From contig NZ_CP160035.1 of the NCBI RefSeq assembly GCF_040703125.1, forward strand, positions 3,520,001 through 3,584,000: a stretch of 64,000 nucleotides of DNA, read 5' to 3'. Shown here piece after piece: positions 36,012-44,204 of the stretch (position 1 is the stretch's first letter; each line of letters opens with the position of its first letter). Source of the DNA: Flavobacterium ovatum. Lineage in GTDB: Bacteria; Bacteroidota; Bacteroidia; Flavobacteriales; Flavobacteriaceae. The position numbers were made by a program, and so were the translations under genes. Under the pieces are notes generated by a model. That model was not told the DNA's origin. It worked only from the letters and a program-made list of their open reading frames with translations, and did no database searches.

Positions 36012-37433
36012 ATGCAAATTGAACAAATATATACCGGTTGTCTAGCACAAGGAGCTTACTACATCACTTCCAACGGCGAGGCGGCTATCATTGACCCATT
36101 AAGAGAAACACAACCGTACATTGACCGTCTTGAAAGAGACAAAGTAAAATTGAAATACGTTTTTGAAACCCATTTTCACGCTGATTTTGTTTCTGGACAT
36201 GTTGATTTGAGCGAAAAAACAGGAGCGCCAATTGTTTATGGACCAAATGCTAATCCCGAATTTGACGCTATTATCGCTACAGATAATCAAGAATTCAAAA
36301 TTGGTGATATTACTATCAAAGTTTTGCACACACCAGGTCATACGATGGAAAGTAGCACTTACTTACTATTAGATAAAAACGGAAAAGAACACGCTATTTT
36401 CTCTGGCGATACCTTGTTTATTGGCGATGTAGGTCGTCCTGATCTAGCACAAAAAGCCGCTTCGATGACGCAAGAGGATTTAGCCGGAATTTTATTCCAC
36501 TCACTACGTGACAAAATTATGACTTTGCCAGACGACGTGATTGTATATCCTGCACACGGAGCAGGAAGTGCTTGTGGAAAAAACATGAGCAAAGAAACCG
36601 TTTCGACTATTGGCAACCAAAAAGAAACTAATTACGCCTTGAGAGCCGACATGACCGAAGCCGAATTCATCAAAGAAGTAACGGACGGACTATTGCCTCC
36701 TCCCGCTTATTTTGGAATGAACGTAGCCATGAACAAACAAGGGTACGAGAGTTTTGAAACCGTACTAAACAACGGAATGCAAGCCATAAATGTAAGTGAT
36801 TTTGAGGCCATTGCCGAAAATTCAGACGCTTTGATTTTGGACAGTCGCGACAGTCAACCTTACTCAGAAGGACATATTCCGCAATCCATCAACATTGGTA
36901 TTGACGGGAGTTTTGCACTTTGGGTGGGCGAATTAATTATCGATGTCAAGCAACCAATTATCCTGGTTACAGAGGCTGGTCGTGAAGAAGAAACCGTAAC
37001 TCGTTTAAGCCGCGTAGGTTTTGATAATTTACTAGGACATTTAAAAGGTGGTTTTGAAGCATGGAAAAATGCCAAAAAAGAAACCGATACCGTACACCGA
37101 ATCACAGCTACAGCTTTTGAAAAAGAAGTAAAAATTGGCGAAAGCAAAGTAATCGACATCCGTAAAGAAAGTGAGTACAAAGCCGAACATGTAGAAGATG
37201 CTTATTTGAGACCACTAGCAAACATCAACGATTGGATTGAAGACATCAACCCAAAAGAACATTTTTACCTTCATTGTGGTGGAGGCTACCGTTCCATGAT
37301 TGCGGCTTCGATTTTACAGTCCAGAGGTTTTAGAAATTTCACCGAAATAGATGGTGGTTTTGCAGCAATTGCTAAAACTGATTTGCCTAAAACTGATTTT
37401 GTTTGTCAAAGTAAAATTTTGAAAAAGGATTAA
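36012..37433 (+). CDS. Metallo-beta-lactamase fold hydrolase with two rhodanese domains (persulfide-dioxygenase-like)
   Basis: 473 residues. The MBL domain (1-~240) has 'ETHFHADFVSGH' (His54, His56, Asp58; Phe follows where many MBL enzymes have His), 'HTPGHTMES' and 'FSGDTLFIGDVGRPDL', like ETHE1/Blh proteins that oxidise persulfides. The first rhodanese domain (about 265-350) has 'VTEAGREEE' at the active-site loop, so it lacks Cys and should be inactive or binding-only. The second (about 370-465) has Cys422 in 'HCGGGYRSM' and should be active. It likely transfers and oxidises sulfane sulfur. It is followed, after a 41-base gap, by a tightly overlapping DUF202-methyltransferase-DUF2892-thioredoxin set. 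Confidence 0.9.
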   Translation: MQIEQIYTGCLAQGAYYITSNGEAAIIDPLRETQPYIDRLERDKVKLKYVFETHFHADFVSGHVDLSEKTGAPIVYGPNANPEFDAIIATDNQEFKIGDITIKVLHTPGHTMESSTYLLLDKNGKEHAIFSGDTLFIGDVGRPDLAQKAASMTQEDLAGILFHSLRDKIMTLPDDVIVYPAHGAGSACGKNMSKETVSTIGNQKETNYALRADMTEAEFIKEVTDGLLPPPAYFGMNVAMNKQGYESFETVLNNGMQAINVSDFEAIAENSDALILDSRDSQPYSEGHIPQSINIGIDGSFALWVGELIIDVKQPIILVTEAGREEETVTRLSRVGFDNLLGHLKGGFEAWKNAKKETDTVHRITATAFEKEVKIGESKVIDIRKESEYKAEHVEDAYLRPLANINDWIEDINPKEHFYLHCGGGYRSMIAASILQSRGFRNFTEIDGGFAAIAKTDLPKTDFVCQSKILKKD

Positions 37434-37474
37434 AAAAACGTATTTTTAAGGTTGCTATTTCAAAAACATAATTT

Positions 37475-37864
37475 ATGATTTCTTTATCAAAGATAGATTT
37501 TGCAAGATTGTTAAAATTTAGGCGGAAAGTAAAAGAAAATGAACCTTCAGTGAGACCTAACAAGGTAGTAGAAACTTTAAAAAAGGATTTAATACTAAGA
37601 GAACAACTTGCTTTGCAACGTACCATATTAGCCAATCAAAGTACTTTTTTAGCTTTTCTACGTACTTCTATGTATTTTTCTATTGTAGCTTTAAGTGCTC
37701 GTAATTTACTTCAAATAGAAAATAGTTTATTGGTTGAGATTATATTTTTTATAATCTCTGGGTTTATTTTGCTTTTTGGTATTATTAATTTTTTTCGACA
37801 TAAAAGAATGATTAAGAACAACAGAAAACACATAGGAGACTATCAACTACAATATCATGAATAA
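37475..37864 (+). CDS. DUF202 family small membrane protein
   Basis: 129 residues. The basic N-terminal half (about 1-55) is followed by 'LREQLALQRTILANQSTFLAFLRTSMYFSIVALSA', the DUF202/YidH-like signature, and two or three hydrophobic segments (about 66-86 and 88-110). Function unknown. It overlaps the start of the methyltransferase gene by 8 bases, so translation is likely coupled. Confidence 0.85.
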   Translation: MISLSKIDFARLLKFRRKVKENEPSVRPNKVVETLKKDLILREQLALQRTILANQSTFLAFLRTSMYFSIVALSARNLLQIENSLLVEIIFFIISGFILLFGIINFFRHKRMIKNNRKHIGDYQLQYHE

Positions 37865-38687
37865 AGAAAAATGCTGCACCATTTCTTGCGAAAAACCCTT
37901 GGATCAAGACTATTGGGACGCTCAATACAAAGCCAATAGTACGGGATGGGATTTAGGTTGTGTTTCACCTCCAATTCAATCTTATATCAATGCGTTAACA
38001 AATAAAGAACAAGCTATTTTGATTCCAGGTTGCGGAAATACGCACGAAGCAGAATATTTGTTGCAAAAAGGTTTTTCCAATGTAACAGTAATTGATATTG
38101 CTCCTACATTAGTTGAGATCCTAAAACAAAGATTTAAAGTCAATCCCAACATTAGGATCGTTTTAGGAGACTTTTTTGAACATCAAGGTAAATATGATTT
38201 AATATTAGAACAAACATTTTTTTGTGCTTTACCACCTTGGATGCGACAAAAATATATTTGGAAAATGCACCAACTTTTAAATACAAACGGAATATTAGCA
38301 GGTGTATTGTTCAACAAAGAATTTGAATCAGGCCCTCCATTTGGTGGAAACCAAAAAGAGTATGAACATCTTTTTAAAAATGCTTTTGAACTAACGTCAA
38401 TAGAGACCGCTTGTAATTCAGTGCTACCGAGAGCCAATTGTGAATTAGCTTTTAAGTTTAAAAAAAATAATGAAGTTGTTGTAACGCTTTATTCGATTGA
38501 AGGAATCACTTGTAAAGGATGTAAAGAAATCGTTATCCAAAAGTTTTCTGAAATAAATTCCATTTTAAATGTCAGCATGAACAACACCTTTACGTCTATT
38601 TTAATAGTTAGTAAAACCGAAATTCAACTAACCGAATTGCAATCTATTATTGCTAATGACGGTAACTATAAAATAACAAAATTATGA
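37857..38687 (+). CDS. TPMT-type methyltransferase fused to a heavy-metal-associated (HMA) domain
   Basis: 276 residues. Residues ~15-200 match thiopurine-methyltransferase-like class I SAM enzymes: 'DYWDAQYKANSTGWDLGCVSPPIQSYI', the SAM motif 'AILIPGCGNTHEAEYLLQKGF', 'VTVIDIAPTLVEIL', 'LEQTFFCALPPWMRQKYIWKM' and 'GPPFGG'. After residue ~205 a separate ferredoxin-like HMA domain follows, with C219-x-x-C222 in 'GITCKGCKEIV'. TPMT relatives methylate thiol, thiocyanate or metalloid substrates; HMA domains bind soft metals. The fusion suggests methylation of a thiol or metal/metalloid species held by the CxxC (inference). It overlaps both neighbouring genes. Reading frame and base use are continuous across the junction, so this is not an assembly join. 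Confidence 0.88.
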   Translation: MNKEKCCTISCEKPLDQDYWDAQYKANSTGWDLGCVSPPIQSYINALTNKEQAILIPGCGNTHEAEYLLQKGFSNVTVIDIAPTLVEILKQRFKVNPNIRIVLGDFFEHQGKYDLILEQTFFCALPPWMRQKYIWKMHQLLNTNGILAGVLFNKEFESGPPFGGNQKEYEHLFKNAFELTSIETACNSVLPRANCELAFKFKKNNEVVVTLYSIEGITCKGCKEIVIQKFSEINSILNVSMNNTFTSILIVSKTEIQLTELQSIIANDGNYKITKL

Positions 38688-38893
38688 AAAATATAATATT
38701 CAATAATTGGCATACTATGCGCTGGATCCGTTTAGCTATTTCTCTATTTCTGATCCAACAAACGATTCAACATCATGAAATATTATTCGGATTTATGGCT
38801 GCATTTTTTTTATTCCAAGCAGTATTCAACCGAGGATGTGGTTTGAATAGCTGCACAATTCCAACTTCTAAAATTAAGAATCATGAACAGTAA
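38684..38893 (+). CDS. Small DUF2892-like membrane protein
   Basis: 69 residues. 'NWHTMRWIRLAISLFLIQQ' and 'ILFGFMAAFFLFQAVFNRGCGLNSC' give two hydrophobic segments and a Cys-x-x-x-x-Cys end, like YgaP/DUF2892 membrane proteins linked to sulfur genes. It overlaps the methyltransferase gene by 4 bases (ATGA) and the thioredoxin gene by 11 bases. Exact function unknown. Confidence 0.8.
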   Translation: MKNIIFNNWHTMRWIRLAISLFLIQQTIQHHEILFGFMAAFFLFQAVFNRGCGLNSCTIPTSKIKNHEQ

Positions 38894-39188
38894 TTTTAAC
38901 AACATTATCAATTCAGACAAACCTGTATTAATTGACTTTTTTGCCACTTGGTGCGCACCTTGTAAAACACTCAGTCCTATACTTAAAGAAGTAAAAGACA
39001 GTCTAGGTGAGAAAATTACCATTGTAAAAATTGATATCGATAAAAACCCTTCAGTAGCGAGTAAATACCATGTCAGAAGTGTTCCAACAATGATTTTATT
39101 TCAAAATGGTGAACAACTCTGGAAACAATCAGGAGTGTTAGATAAAAACGAAATCATTACTACAATCGTTCAAAAAGCTAAAATTTAA
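38883..39188 (+). CDS. Thioredoxin
   Basis: 101 residues. The active site W-C-A-P-C is at 23-27 (Cys24, Cys27), followed by 'KIDIDKNPSVASKYHVRSVPTMILFQNG' with the cis-Pro. No signal peptide, so it is cytoplasmic. As last gene of the overlapping sulfur/redox set it probably reduces a partner there, for example the rhodanese persulfide. Confidence 0.93.
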   Translation: MNSNFNNIINSDKPVLIDFFATWCAPCKTLSPILKEVKDSLGEKITIVKIDIDKNPSVASKYHVRSVPTMILFQNGEQLWKQSGVLDKNEIITTIVQKAKI

Positions 39189-39334
39189 ACATTCAAACAA
39201 ACCACTAATAACTAGGATTTTGAACATTAAATTAAAAAGTGAAAATTGAACTAAAAACAACAAATTAAAACTATAATTATTTAGTTTTTTTTAAAAGATT
39301 AAAATTAAAAAAAGTAACCCATTACTTTTTTTTC

Positions 39335-39376
39335 TATCTTTGTTAACCAAATGGTTAAACTGATTAGTTAAATACG
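39335..39376 (+). promoter_or_regulatory. Promoter and TetR operator of the ABC efflux operon
   Basis: TATCTTTG (39335-39342) is an exact -7 box. Directly after it TTAACCA-AA-TGGTTAA (39343-39358) is a perfect 7-bp inverted repeat, and a weaker overlapping dyad (TTAAACT ... AGTTAA, 39355-39371) follows. A repressor bound here would block transcription start; the first gene is a TetR regulator, so autoregulation is likely. Confidence 0.75.
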
Positions 39377-39378
39377 AA

Positions 39379-39972
39379 ATGAACACTGAAGAAAAAATAT
39401 TTGAAGCTGCGAAAGTTATTTTTCATAAAAAAGGATTTGCTGGAGCACGTATGCAAGAAATAGCAGATGAAGCAGGTATCAACAAAGCCATGCTACACTA
39501 CTGTTTTAAAAGTAAACAGGTATTATTTGAAGCCGTATTCAAAAAAGCTTTTAGTCAATTGGCTCCACAAATAAATACAATCTTTACTTCAGAGAAAAGT
39601 TTGTTTGAGAAGATTACAGAATTTACCCAAAGCTATATTTCGTTTGTTATTGAAAATCCATTTTTACCGGCGTTTATTATTCAAGAAATGAACAACAATC
39701 CTGAATTTGTAATGTCATTTATGAAAACTGAAAACAGGCCAAACCCCACTGTTTTAATTACACAAATTGAAAGCGAAATTGAAGCAGGAACGATTAAAGC
39801 AATCAAACCCAAACAACTATTATTGAATATATTTTCATTAACTGTTTTTCCTTTTGCCGCACACATGTTAGTCAAAAGCATGCTACATCTTTCGCCTGAA
39901 GAGTTCCTTCAAATGATGGAAGAACGCAAAACAACTATTGCACAACAAATTATTAATTCGATTAAAAAATGA
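39379..39972 (+). CDS. TetR-family transcriptional regulator
   Basis: 197 residues. The helix-turn-helix is 'AKVIFHKKGFAGARMQEIADEAGINKAMLHYCFKSKQVLFEAVF' (about 10-53), canonical TetR. The rest is a helical ligand-binding domain. It probably represses its own operon through the dyad just downstream of the -7 box, and the inducer is probably a substrate of the ABC pump. It overlaps the tolC-type gene by 4 bases (ATGA). Confidence 0.93.
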   Translation: MNTEEKIFEAAKVIFHKKGFAGARMQEIADEAGINKAMLHYCFKSKQVLFEAVFKKAFSQLAPQINTIFTSEKSLFEKITEFTQSYISFVIENPFLPAFIIQEMNNNPEFVMSFMKTENRPNPTVLITQIESEIEAGTIKAIKPKQLLLNIFSLTVFPFAAHMLVKSMLHLSPEEFLQMMEERKTTIAQQIINSIKK

Positions 39973-41222
39973 AAAAAACACTCCTCCTTTACTTGATCAT
40001 TTTTCCTTTTTTCTCCTTTGGGCAACAAATCCTAACACTCGAAAACTGTTATGATTTGGCAACCAAAAATTATCCAACAGCCAAGCAAAATGATTTGCTA
40101 TCTCAAAAATCAGCTTTAGAAATTGAAGCATTAAACACCGGAAAATTACCTAAAATTGATATTAATGCACAGGTAACCTATCAATCGGAAGTGACACAAT
40201 TACCTATCAAATTACCCGATTTGACCGTTACACCGCCCAACAAAGACCAATACAAAGCCACTTTAGATGTGCAACAGTTGATTTATAACGGCGGTGTGAT
40301 CCAAGCCAATACCGACATAAAAAATGCACAAACCAAGACACAACAGCAACAACTAGAGGTGAGCTTGTACCAACTCAAACCAAGAATCAATCAATTGTAT
40401 TTTTCAGTTTTACTGTTACAGGAAAAATTTAAAATCTTAAAATCAAAGCAAGATCAACTTTTGGTAAAAATCAAAGAGATAAAAACGGGGGTGAAATTTG
40501 GTGCACTCCTTCCTGCCTCTGAACAAGTTGTAGAAGCCGAAAATTTAAAAATAAAACAACAGTTGATTGAGATTGATTTTGACCGAAAAAAAGGACTCGA
40601 AAACCTAGCGTCGCTCACCTACTCGACTATTGATAAAAACACCCAACTGGCTTCTCCTTCGATAAAAATAAATAGTGTAGTAGAAAATAATCGTCCAGAA
40701 TTGAAATTGTTCGATTTCCAAACAGAACAACTAACCGCTGCCAAAAACGGAATTACAAAAGGCAACTTACCCAAAGTAAACGCTTATGGACAAGCAGGAT
40801 ACGGAAACCCCGGTTTGAATATGTTGGACAACTCTTTTCAGCCTTTCTACATGGTTGGTGTTAAAGCGAATTGGAATGTTTTTGATTGGAATAAATCCAA
40901 AACAGAAAAACAAGCTTTGACGGTTTCAGAATCTATCATTGCAACCGAAAAAGAGACCTTTTTACTGAACACTCAATTACAATTGCAAGAAATCGATTCA
41001 GACAGAAACAAATTGGAAGCTATTATTGCTACTGATAATGAAATTATTCAACTGCGGGAATCAATTTTAAAAACTACTGACTCTCAATTACGTAACGGCG
41101 TCATCACCAGTTCTGATTATATCATTGAGATTACCAATTTATTTGAAGCCAAAACACTTCAAAAAACACACGAAATTCAGCTCGCACTAGCACAAGCAAA
41201 TTACCAATTAGTAAAGGGTTAA
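39969..41222 (+). CDS. TolC-family outer-membrane efflux protein
   Basis: 417 residues. Signal peptide 'MKKTLLLYLIIFPFFSFGQ', then two helical halves of TolC type ('CYDLATKNYPTAKQNDLLSQKSALEIEALNTGKLPKIDI' and 'NRPELKLFDFQTEQLTAAKNGITKGNLPKVNAYGQAGYGNPG'). It provides the exit channel for the ABC exporter encoded downstream. Translation is coupled to tetR by a 4-base overlap. Confidence 0.92.
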   Translation: MKKTLLLYLIIFPFFSFGQQILTLENCYDLATKNYPTAKQNDLLSQKSALEIEALNTGKLPKIDINAQVTYQSEVTQLPIKLPDLTVTPPNKDQYKATLDVQQLIYNGGVIQANTDIKNAQTKTQQQQLEVSLYQLKPRINQLYFSVLLLQEKFKILKSKQDQLLVKIKEIKTGVKFGALLPASEQVVEAENLKIKQQLIEIDFDRKKGLENLASLTYSTIDKNTQLASPSIKINSVVENNRPELKLFDFQTEQLTAAKNGITKGNLPKVNAYGQAGYGNPGLNMLDNSFQPFYMVGVKANWNVFDWNKSKTEKQALTVSESIIATEKETFLLNTQLQLQEIDSDRNKLEAIIATDNEIIQLRESILKTTDSQLRNGVITSSDYIIEITNLFEAKTLQKTHEIQLALAQANYQLVKG

Positions 41223-41236
41223 AATAAAAATTGACA

Positions 41237-42130
41237 ATGAAAACATATATAACAATGAGAAAAATAGTTATTTTAACACTAACATTCAGCTTTTTGGCTT
41301 GTTCCAAAAACGATGACAAAGCCGATGGTTATGGAAACTTTGAAGCTACTGAAATCACGGTTTCAGCTGAAGCAAATGGACAAATCAATTACCTCAATGT
41401 AGAAGAAGGTTCAGTTCTAGAAGCTAACACTACTGTTGGATTGATTGACACCACGCAATTGTATTTTAGCAAACAACAATTGAAAGCTTCGATTAACACT
41501 GTCACGTCCAAATCTGCAAACATATTGTCTCAAAAGAGCATTTTACAGCAACAACTAAATACCACTACTATTGAGCAAAAAAGAATCCAAAATATGTTTG
41601 CAGAAAATGCCGCTACGCAAAGACAAGTAGATGAAATCAACGGACGTGTAAAGGTATTGCTAGAGCAAATGAAAAGCATTGGAACTCAAAATGCTCCTAT
41701 TGCTAATGAAACCAAATCGATTGAGGTACAAATTGAAAAAATTAACGACCAAATTGAAAAAAGCAAAATCATCAACCCTGTTCAAGGAACAGTTTTAGCA
41801 AAATATGCTGAAGCCAAAGAAATTACGGCTTTTGGAAAACCAATTTATCAAATCGCAGATCTTTCTGAAATGACTTTGAGAGTGTACCTCAGCGAAACAC
41901 AATTGCCTCAAATAAAAATAGGGCAAAAAGTAACTGTAAAAATTGATGGTAAAAAGGAAATGAAATCATATAACGGAACTATCTCATGGATTGCCGCTCA
42001 AGCTGAATTCACGCCAAAAACAATTCAAACCAAGGAAGAAAGAGTCAACCTAGTCTATGCCGTGAAAGTGAAAGTAAAAAATGATGGTAGTTTAAAAATT
42101 GGAATGCCCGCAGAAGTGTGGATACCGTAA
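41237..42130 (+). CDS. HlyD-family periplasmic adaptor, lipoprotein
   Basis: About 297 residues from the ATG at 41237 (ATG 41255 is an alternative; a TTG at 41231 is less likely). Lipobox 'SFLAC' near residue 24. First lipoyl half 'GNFEATEITVSAEANGQINYLNVEEGSVLEANTTVGLID', a helical hairpin (about 85-175), second half 'IINPVQGTVLAKYAEAKEITAFGKPIYQIADLSEM', then a beta-barrel. It resembles YbhG-type adaptors that join ABC exporters to TolC. Confidence 0.9.
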   Translation: MKTYITMRKIVILTLTFSFLACSKNDDKADGYGNFEATEITVSAEANGQINYLNVEEGSVLEANTTVGLIDTTQLYFSKQQLKASINTVTSKSANILSQKSILQQQLNTTTIEQKRIQNMFAENAATQRQVDEINGRVKVLLEQMKSIGTQNAPIANETKSIEVQIEKINDQIEKSKIINPVQGTVLAKYAEAKEITAFGKPIYQIADLSEMTLRVYLSETQLPQIKIGQKVTVKIDGKKEMKSYNGTISWIAAQAEFTPKTIQTKEERVNLVYAVKVKVKNDGSLKIGMPAEVWIP

Positions 42131-42311
42131 ACCATTTTTTATCTAAATTAATTTAACAACAAAGAGAATACAAGGTTTATAAAACTTTTTTGAAATTATT
42201 TTTTGATTAACGAATAACGATTTTTGATGTAATCGGTGAAGATGACGTTATTATTTAAATTGCCTTTTGACATTACAATTGATTTTAGATTTTTTTTTAA
42301 TTCACAAACAC

Positions 42312-43229
42312 ATGAGTATTCTTGTACAAAATATTTCTAAATCTTATTCTTCTACCCTAGCCGTGGATAAGGTTTCTTTTGATGTAAATGAAGGAGAATT
42401 ATTTGGTTTAATTGGTCCAGATGGCGCTGGGAAAACCACGGTTTTCCGAATTCTGACAACGCTCCTACTTGCTGATGAAGGAATTGCAACGGTTACAGGA
42501 TTTGATGTAAAGGAAGAATATAAAGCCATTCGGAATTCCGTTGGATATATGCCTGGTAGATTCTCCTTATACATGGATTTGACTGTAGAAGAAAACCTCA
42601 CTTTTTTTGCCACTATTTTTGGGACTACTATCAAACAAAATTACGATTTGATTCATGATATTTATGTTCAAATCGAGCCTTTTAAAAATAGACGTGCTGG
42701 AGCTTTATCTGGTGGAATGAAGCAAAAACTAGCCTTATGTTGTGCTTTAATACATAATCCAAGTGTACTTTTTTTAGATGAACCTACCACTGGAGTAGAT
42801 CCTGTTTCTCGAAAAGAATTTTGGGAAATGCTTCAACGTTTAAAACAAAAAGGCATCACAATACTAGTCTCAACTCCTTACATGGATGAAGCAGCTTTGT
42901 GTGACCGAATTGCCTTAATTCACAAAGGGAAAATTTTGCAAATTGATAGTCCGCAACATATAATTGACAGTTTTACTAGAACGATTTACAATGTTCAAAC
43001 TAAAAACATGCACCAATTGATTGAAGATTTAAAACAATATTCAAGTCAACATAGTGTATTTGCTTTTGGTGAATACGTCCATTATATGGATCAAAAAACC
43101 GACTTTTATCCTGAAAAACTTTCAAATTACTTAAAGGATAAAAACCATTTAGATATTAAAATTGATATAGCCAATACAACGATTGAAGATGTTTTCATGG
43201 ATTATACTGCACAAAAAACCACAAGATGA
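42312..43229 (+). CDS. ABC transporter ATP-binding protein (exporter, first ATPase)
   Basis: 305 residues from the ATG at 42312 ('MSILVQNISKSYSS'); an upstream TTG start would add 15 unrelated residues. Walker A 'GPDGAGKTT', signature 'LSGGMKQKL', Walker B 'VLFLDEPTTGVD'; the switch His is replaced ('STPYMDEA'). This belongs to the YbhF-like drug ABC group in which two ATPase units are encoded; here they are separate genes. It overlaps the next ATPase gene by 4 bases. The spacer before it (42131-42311) includes a 'GATTAACGAATAACGATTTT' filler repeat. Confidence 0.92.
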   Translation: MSILVQNISKSYSSTLAVDKVSFDVNEGELFGLIGPDGAGKTTVFRILTTLLLADEGIATVTGFDVKEEYKAIRNSVGYMPGRFSLYMDLTVEENLTFFATIFGTTIKQNYDLIHDIYVQIEPFKNRRAGALSGGMKQKLALCCALIHNPSVLFLDEPTTGVDPVSRKEFWEMLQRLKQKGITILVSTPYMDEAALCDRIALIHKGKILQIDSPQHIIDSFTRTIYNVQTKNMHQLIEDLKQYSSQHSVFAFGEYVHYMDQKTDFYPEKLSNYLKDKNHLDIKIDIANTTIEDVFMDYTAQKTTR

Positions 43230-43951
43230 AAATCATAGAAGTAAAAAACCTCAGCAAAAAATTTGGTGATTTCACGGCAGTGAATTCCATTTCGTTTGAT
43301 GTTAAAAAAGGAGAGATTTTCGGTTTCTTGGGTGCCAATGGTGCTGGAAAGACGACAGCTATGAAAATGTTGATCGGGATTTCAACTCCCACGGAAGGCG
43401 AAGCTTTAGTAGCGGGATTTGATGTGAAAACACAAACGGAATTAGTCAAAAAAAGCATTGGATACATGAGTCAAAAATTTTCAATGTATGATGATTTAAC
43501 ACTCAAAGAAAATATCACATTTTTTGGTGGAATCTATGGATTAAGTCGAAAACAAATTAAAGAAAAAACAGCACAACTTATTACTGACTTGGGCTTAGAA
43601 GATGTGGCGAACAAACTCATTAGTGAATTACCGCTAGGATGGAAACAAAAACTATCCTTTTCAGTTGCTTTGTTACATGAACCCAAGATCGTTTTTCTAG
43701 ACGAACCCACAGGTGGTGTAGATCCTATTACCCGCAGGCAGTTTTGGGAAATGATATACGCTCAAGCTGCCAAAGGTACCACGATATTTGTGACCACACA
43801 CTATATGGATGAAGCGGAGTATTGTGATCGGGTTTCGATCATGGTGGATGGAAAGATTGAAGCATTGAATACTCCAAAGAATTTAAAAGCTCAGTTTGGT
43901 GTGAATAGTATGAATGCTGTGTTTTTGAAATTAGCCAGAAATATTGAATAG
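43226..43951 (+). CDS. ABC transporter ATP-binding protein (exporter, second ATPase)
   Basis: 241 residues. Walker A 'GANGAGKTT', Walker B 'IVFLDEPTGGVD', switch His in 'VTTHYMDEAEYCDR'. The signature region reads 'ISELPLGWKQKLSF': the usual LSGG is replaced by LPLG, as in the second half of YbhF-like ATPases, so only one of the two ATP sites is standard. It ends 253 bases before the permease genes; that gap holds no recognisable feature. Confidence 0.92.
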   Translation: MKIIEVKNLSKKFGDFTAVNSISFDVKKGEIFGFLGANGAGKTTAMKMLIGISTPTEGEALVAGFDVKTQTELVKKSIGYMSQKFSMYDDLTLKENITFFGGIYGLSRKQIKEKTAQLITDLGLEDVANKLISELPLGWKQKLSFSVALLHEPKIVFLDEPTGGVDPITRRQFWEMIYAQAAKGTTIFVTTHYMDEAEYCDRVSIMVDGKIEALNTPKNLKAQFGVNSMNAVFLKLARNIE

Positions 43952-44204
43952 GAATAAGAAATGAGAATAGAAACAAGCGTAAAGATTGAAAATCTACGAC
44001 CATATATGACATCCGTCTTTATTTTTTTTTAATAGATTCGTGCCATTTTTTAAGGCATAAAATATAGAACACTATAACCAATTTGTGTAATATGAGTTTG
44101 CTTGTTTTTAATAGATTAGTGGGAGTTTGTAAAATTAGTGTTTGCTTTTATTAAAACACAACGGTTAATAATAAATACTATCAAACAGTAAGAATTAGAA
44201 TAAT

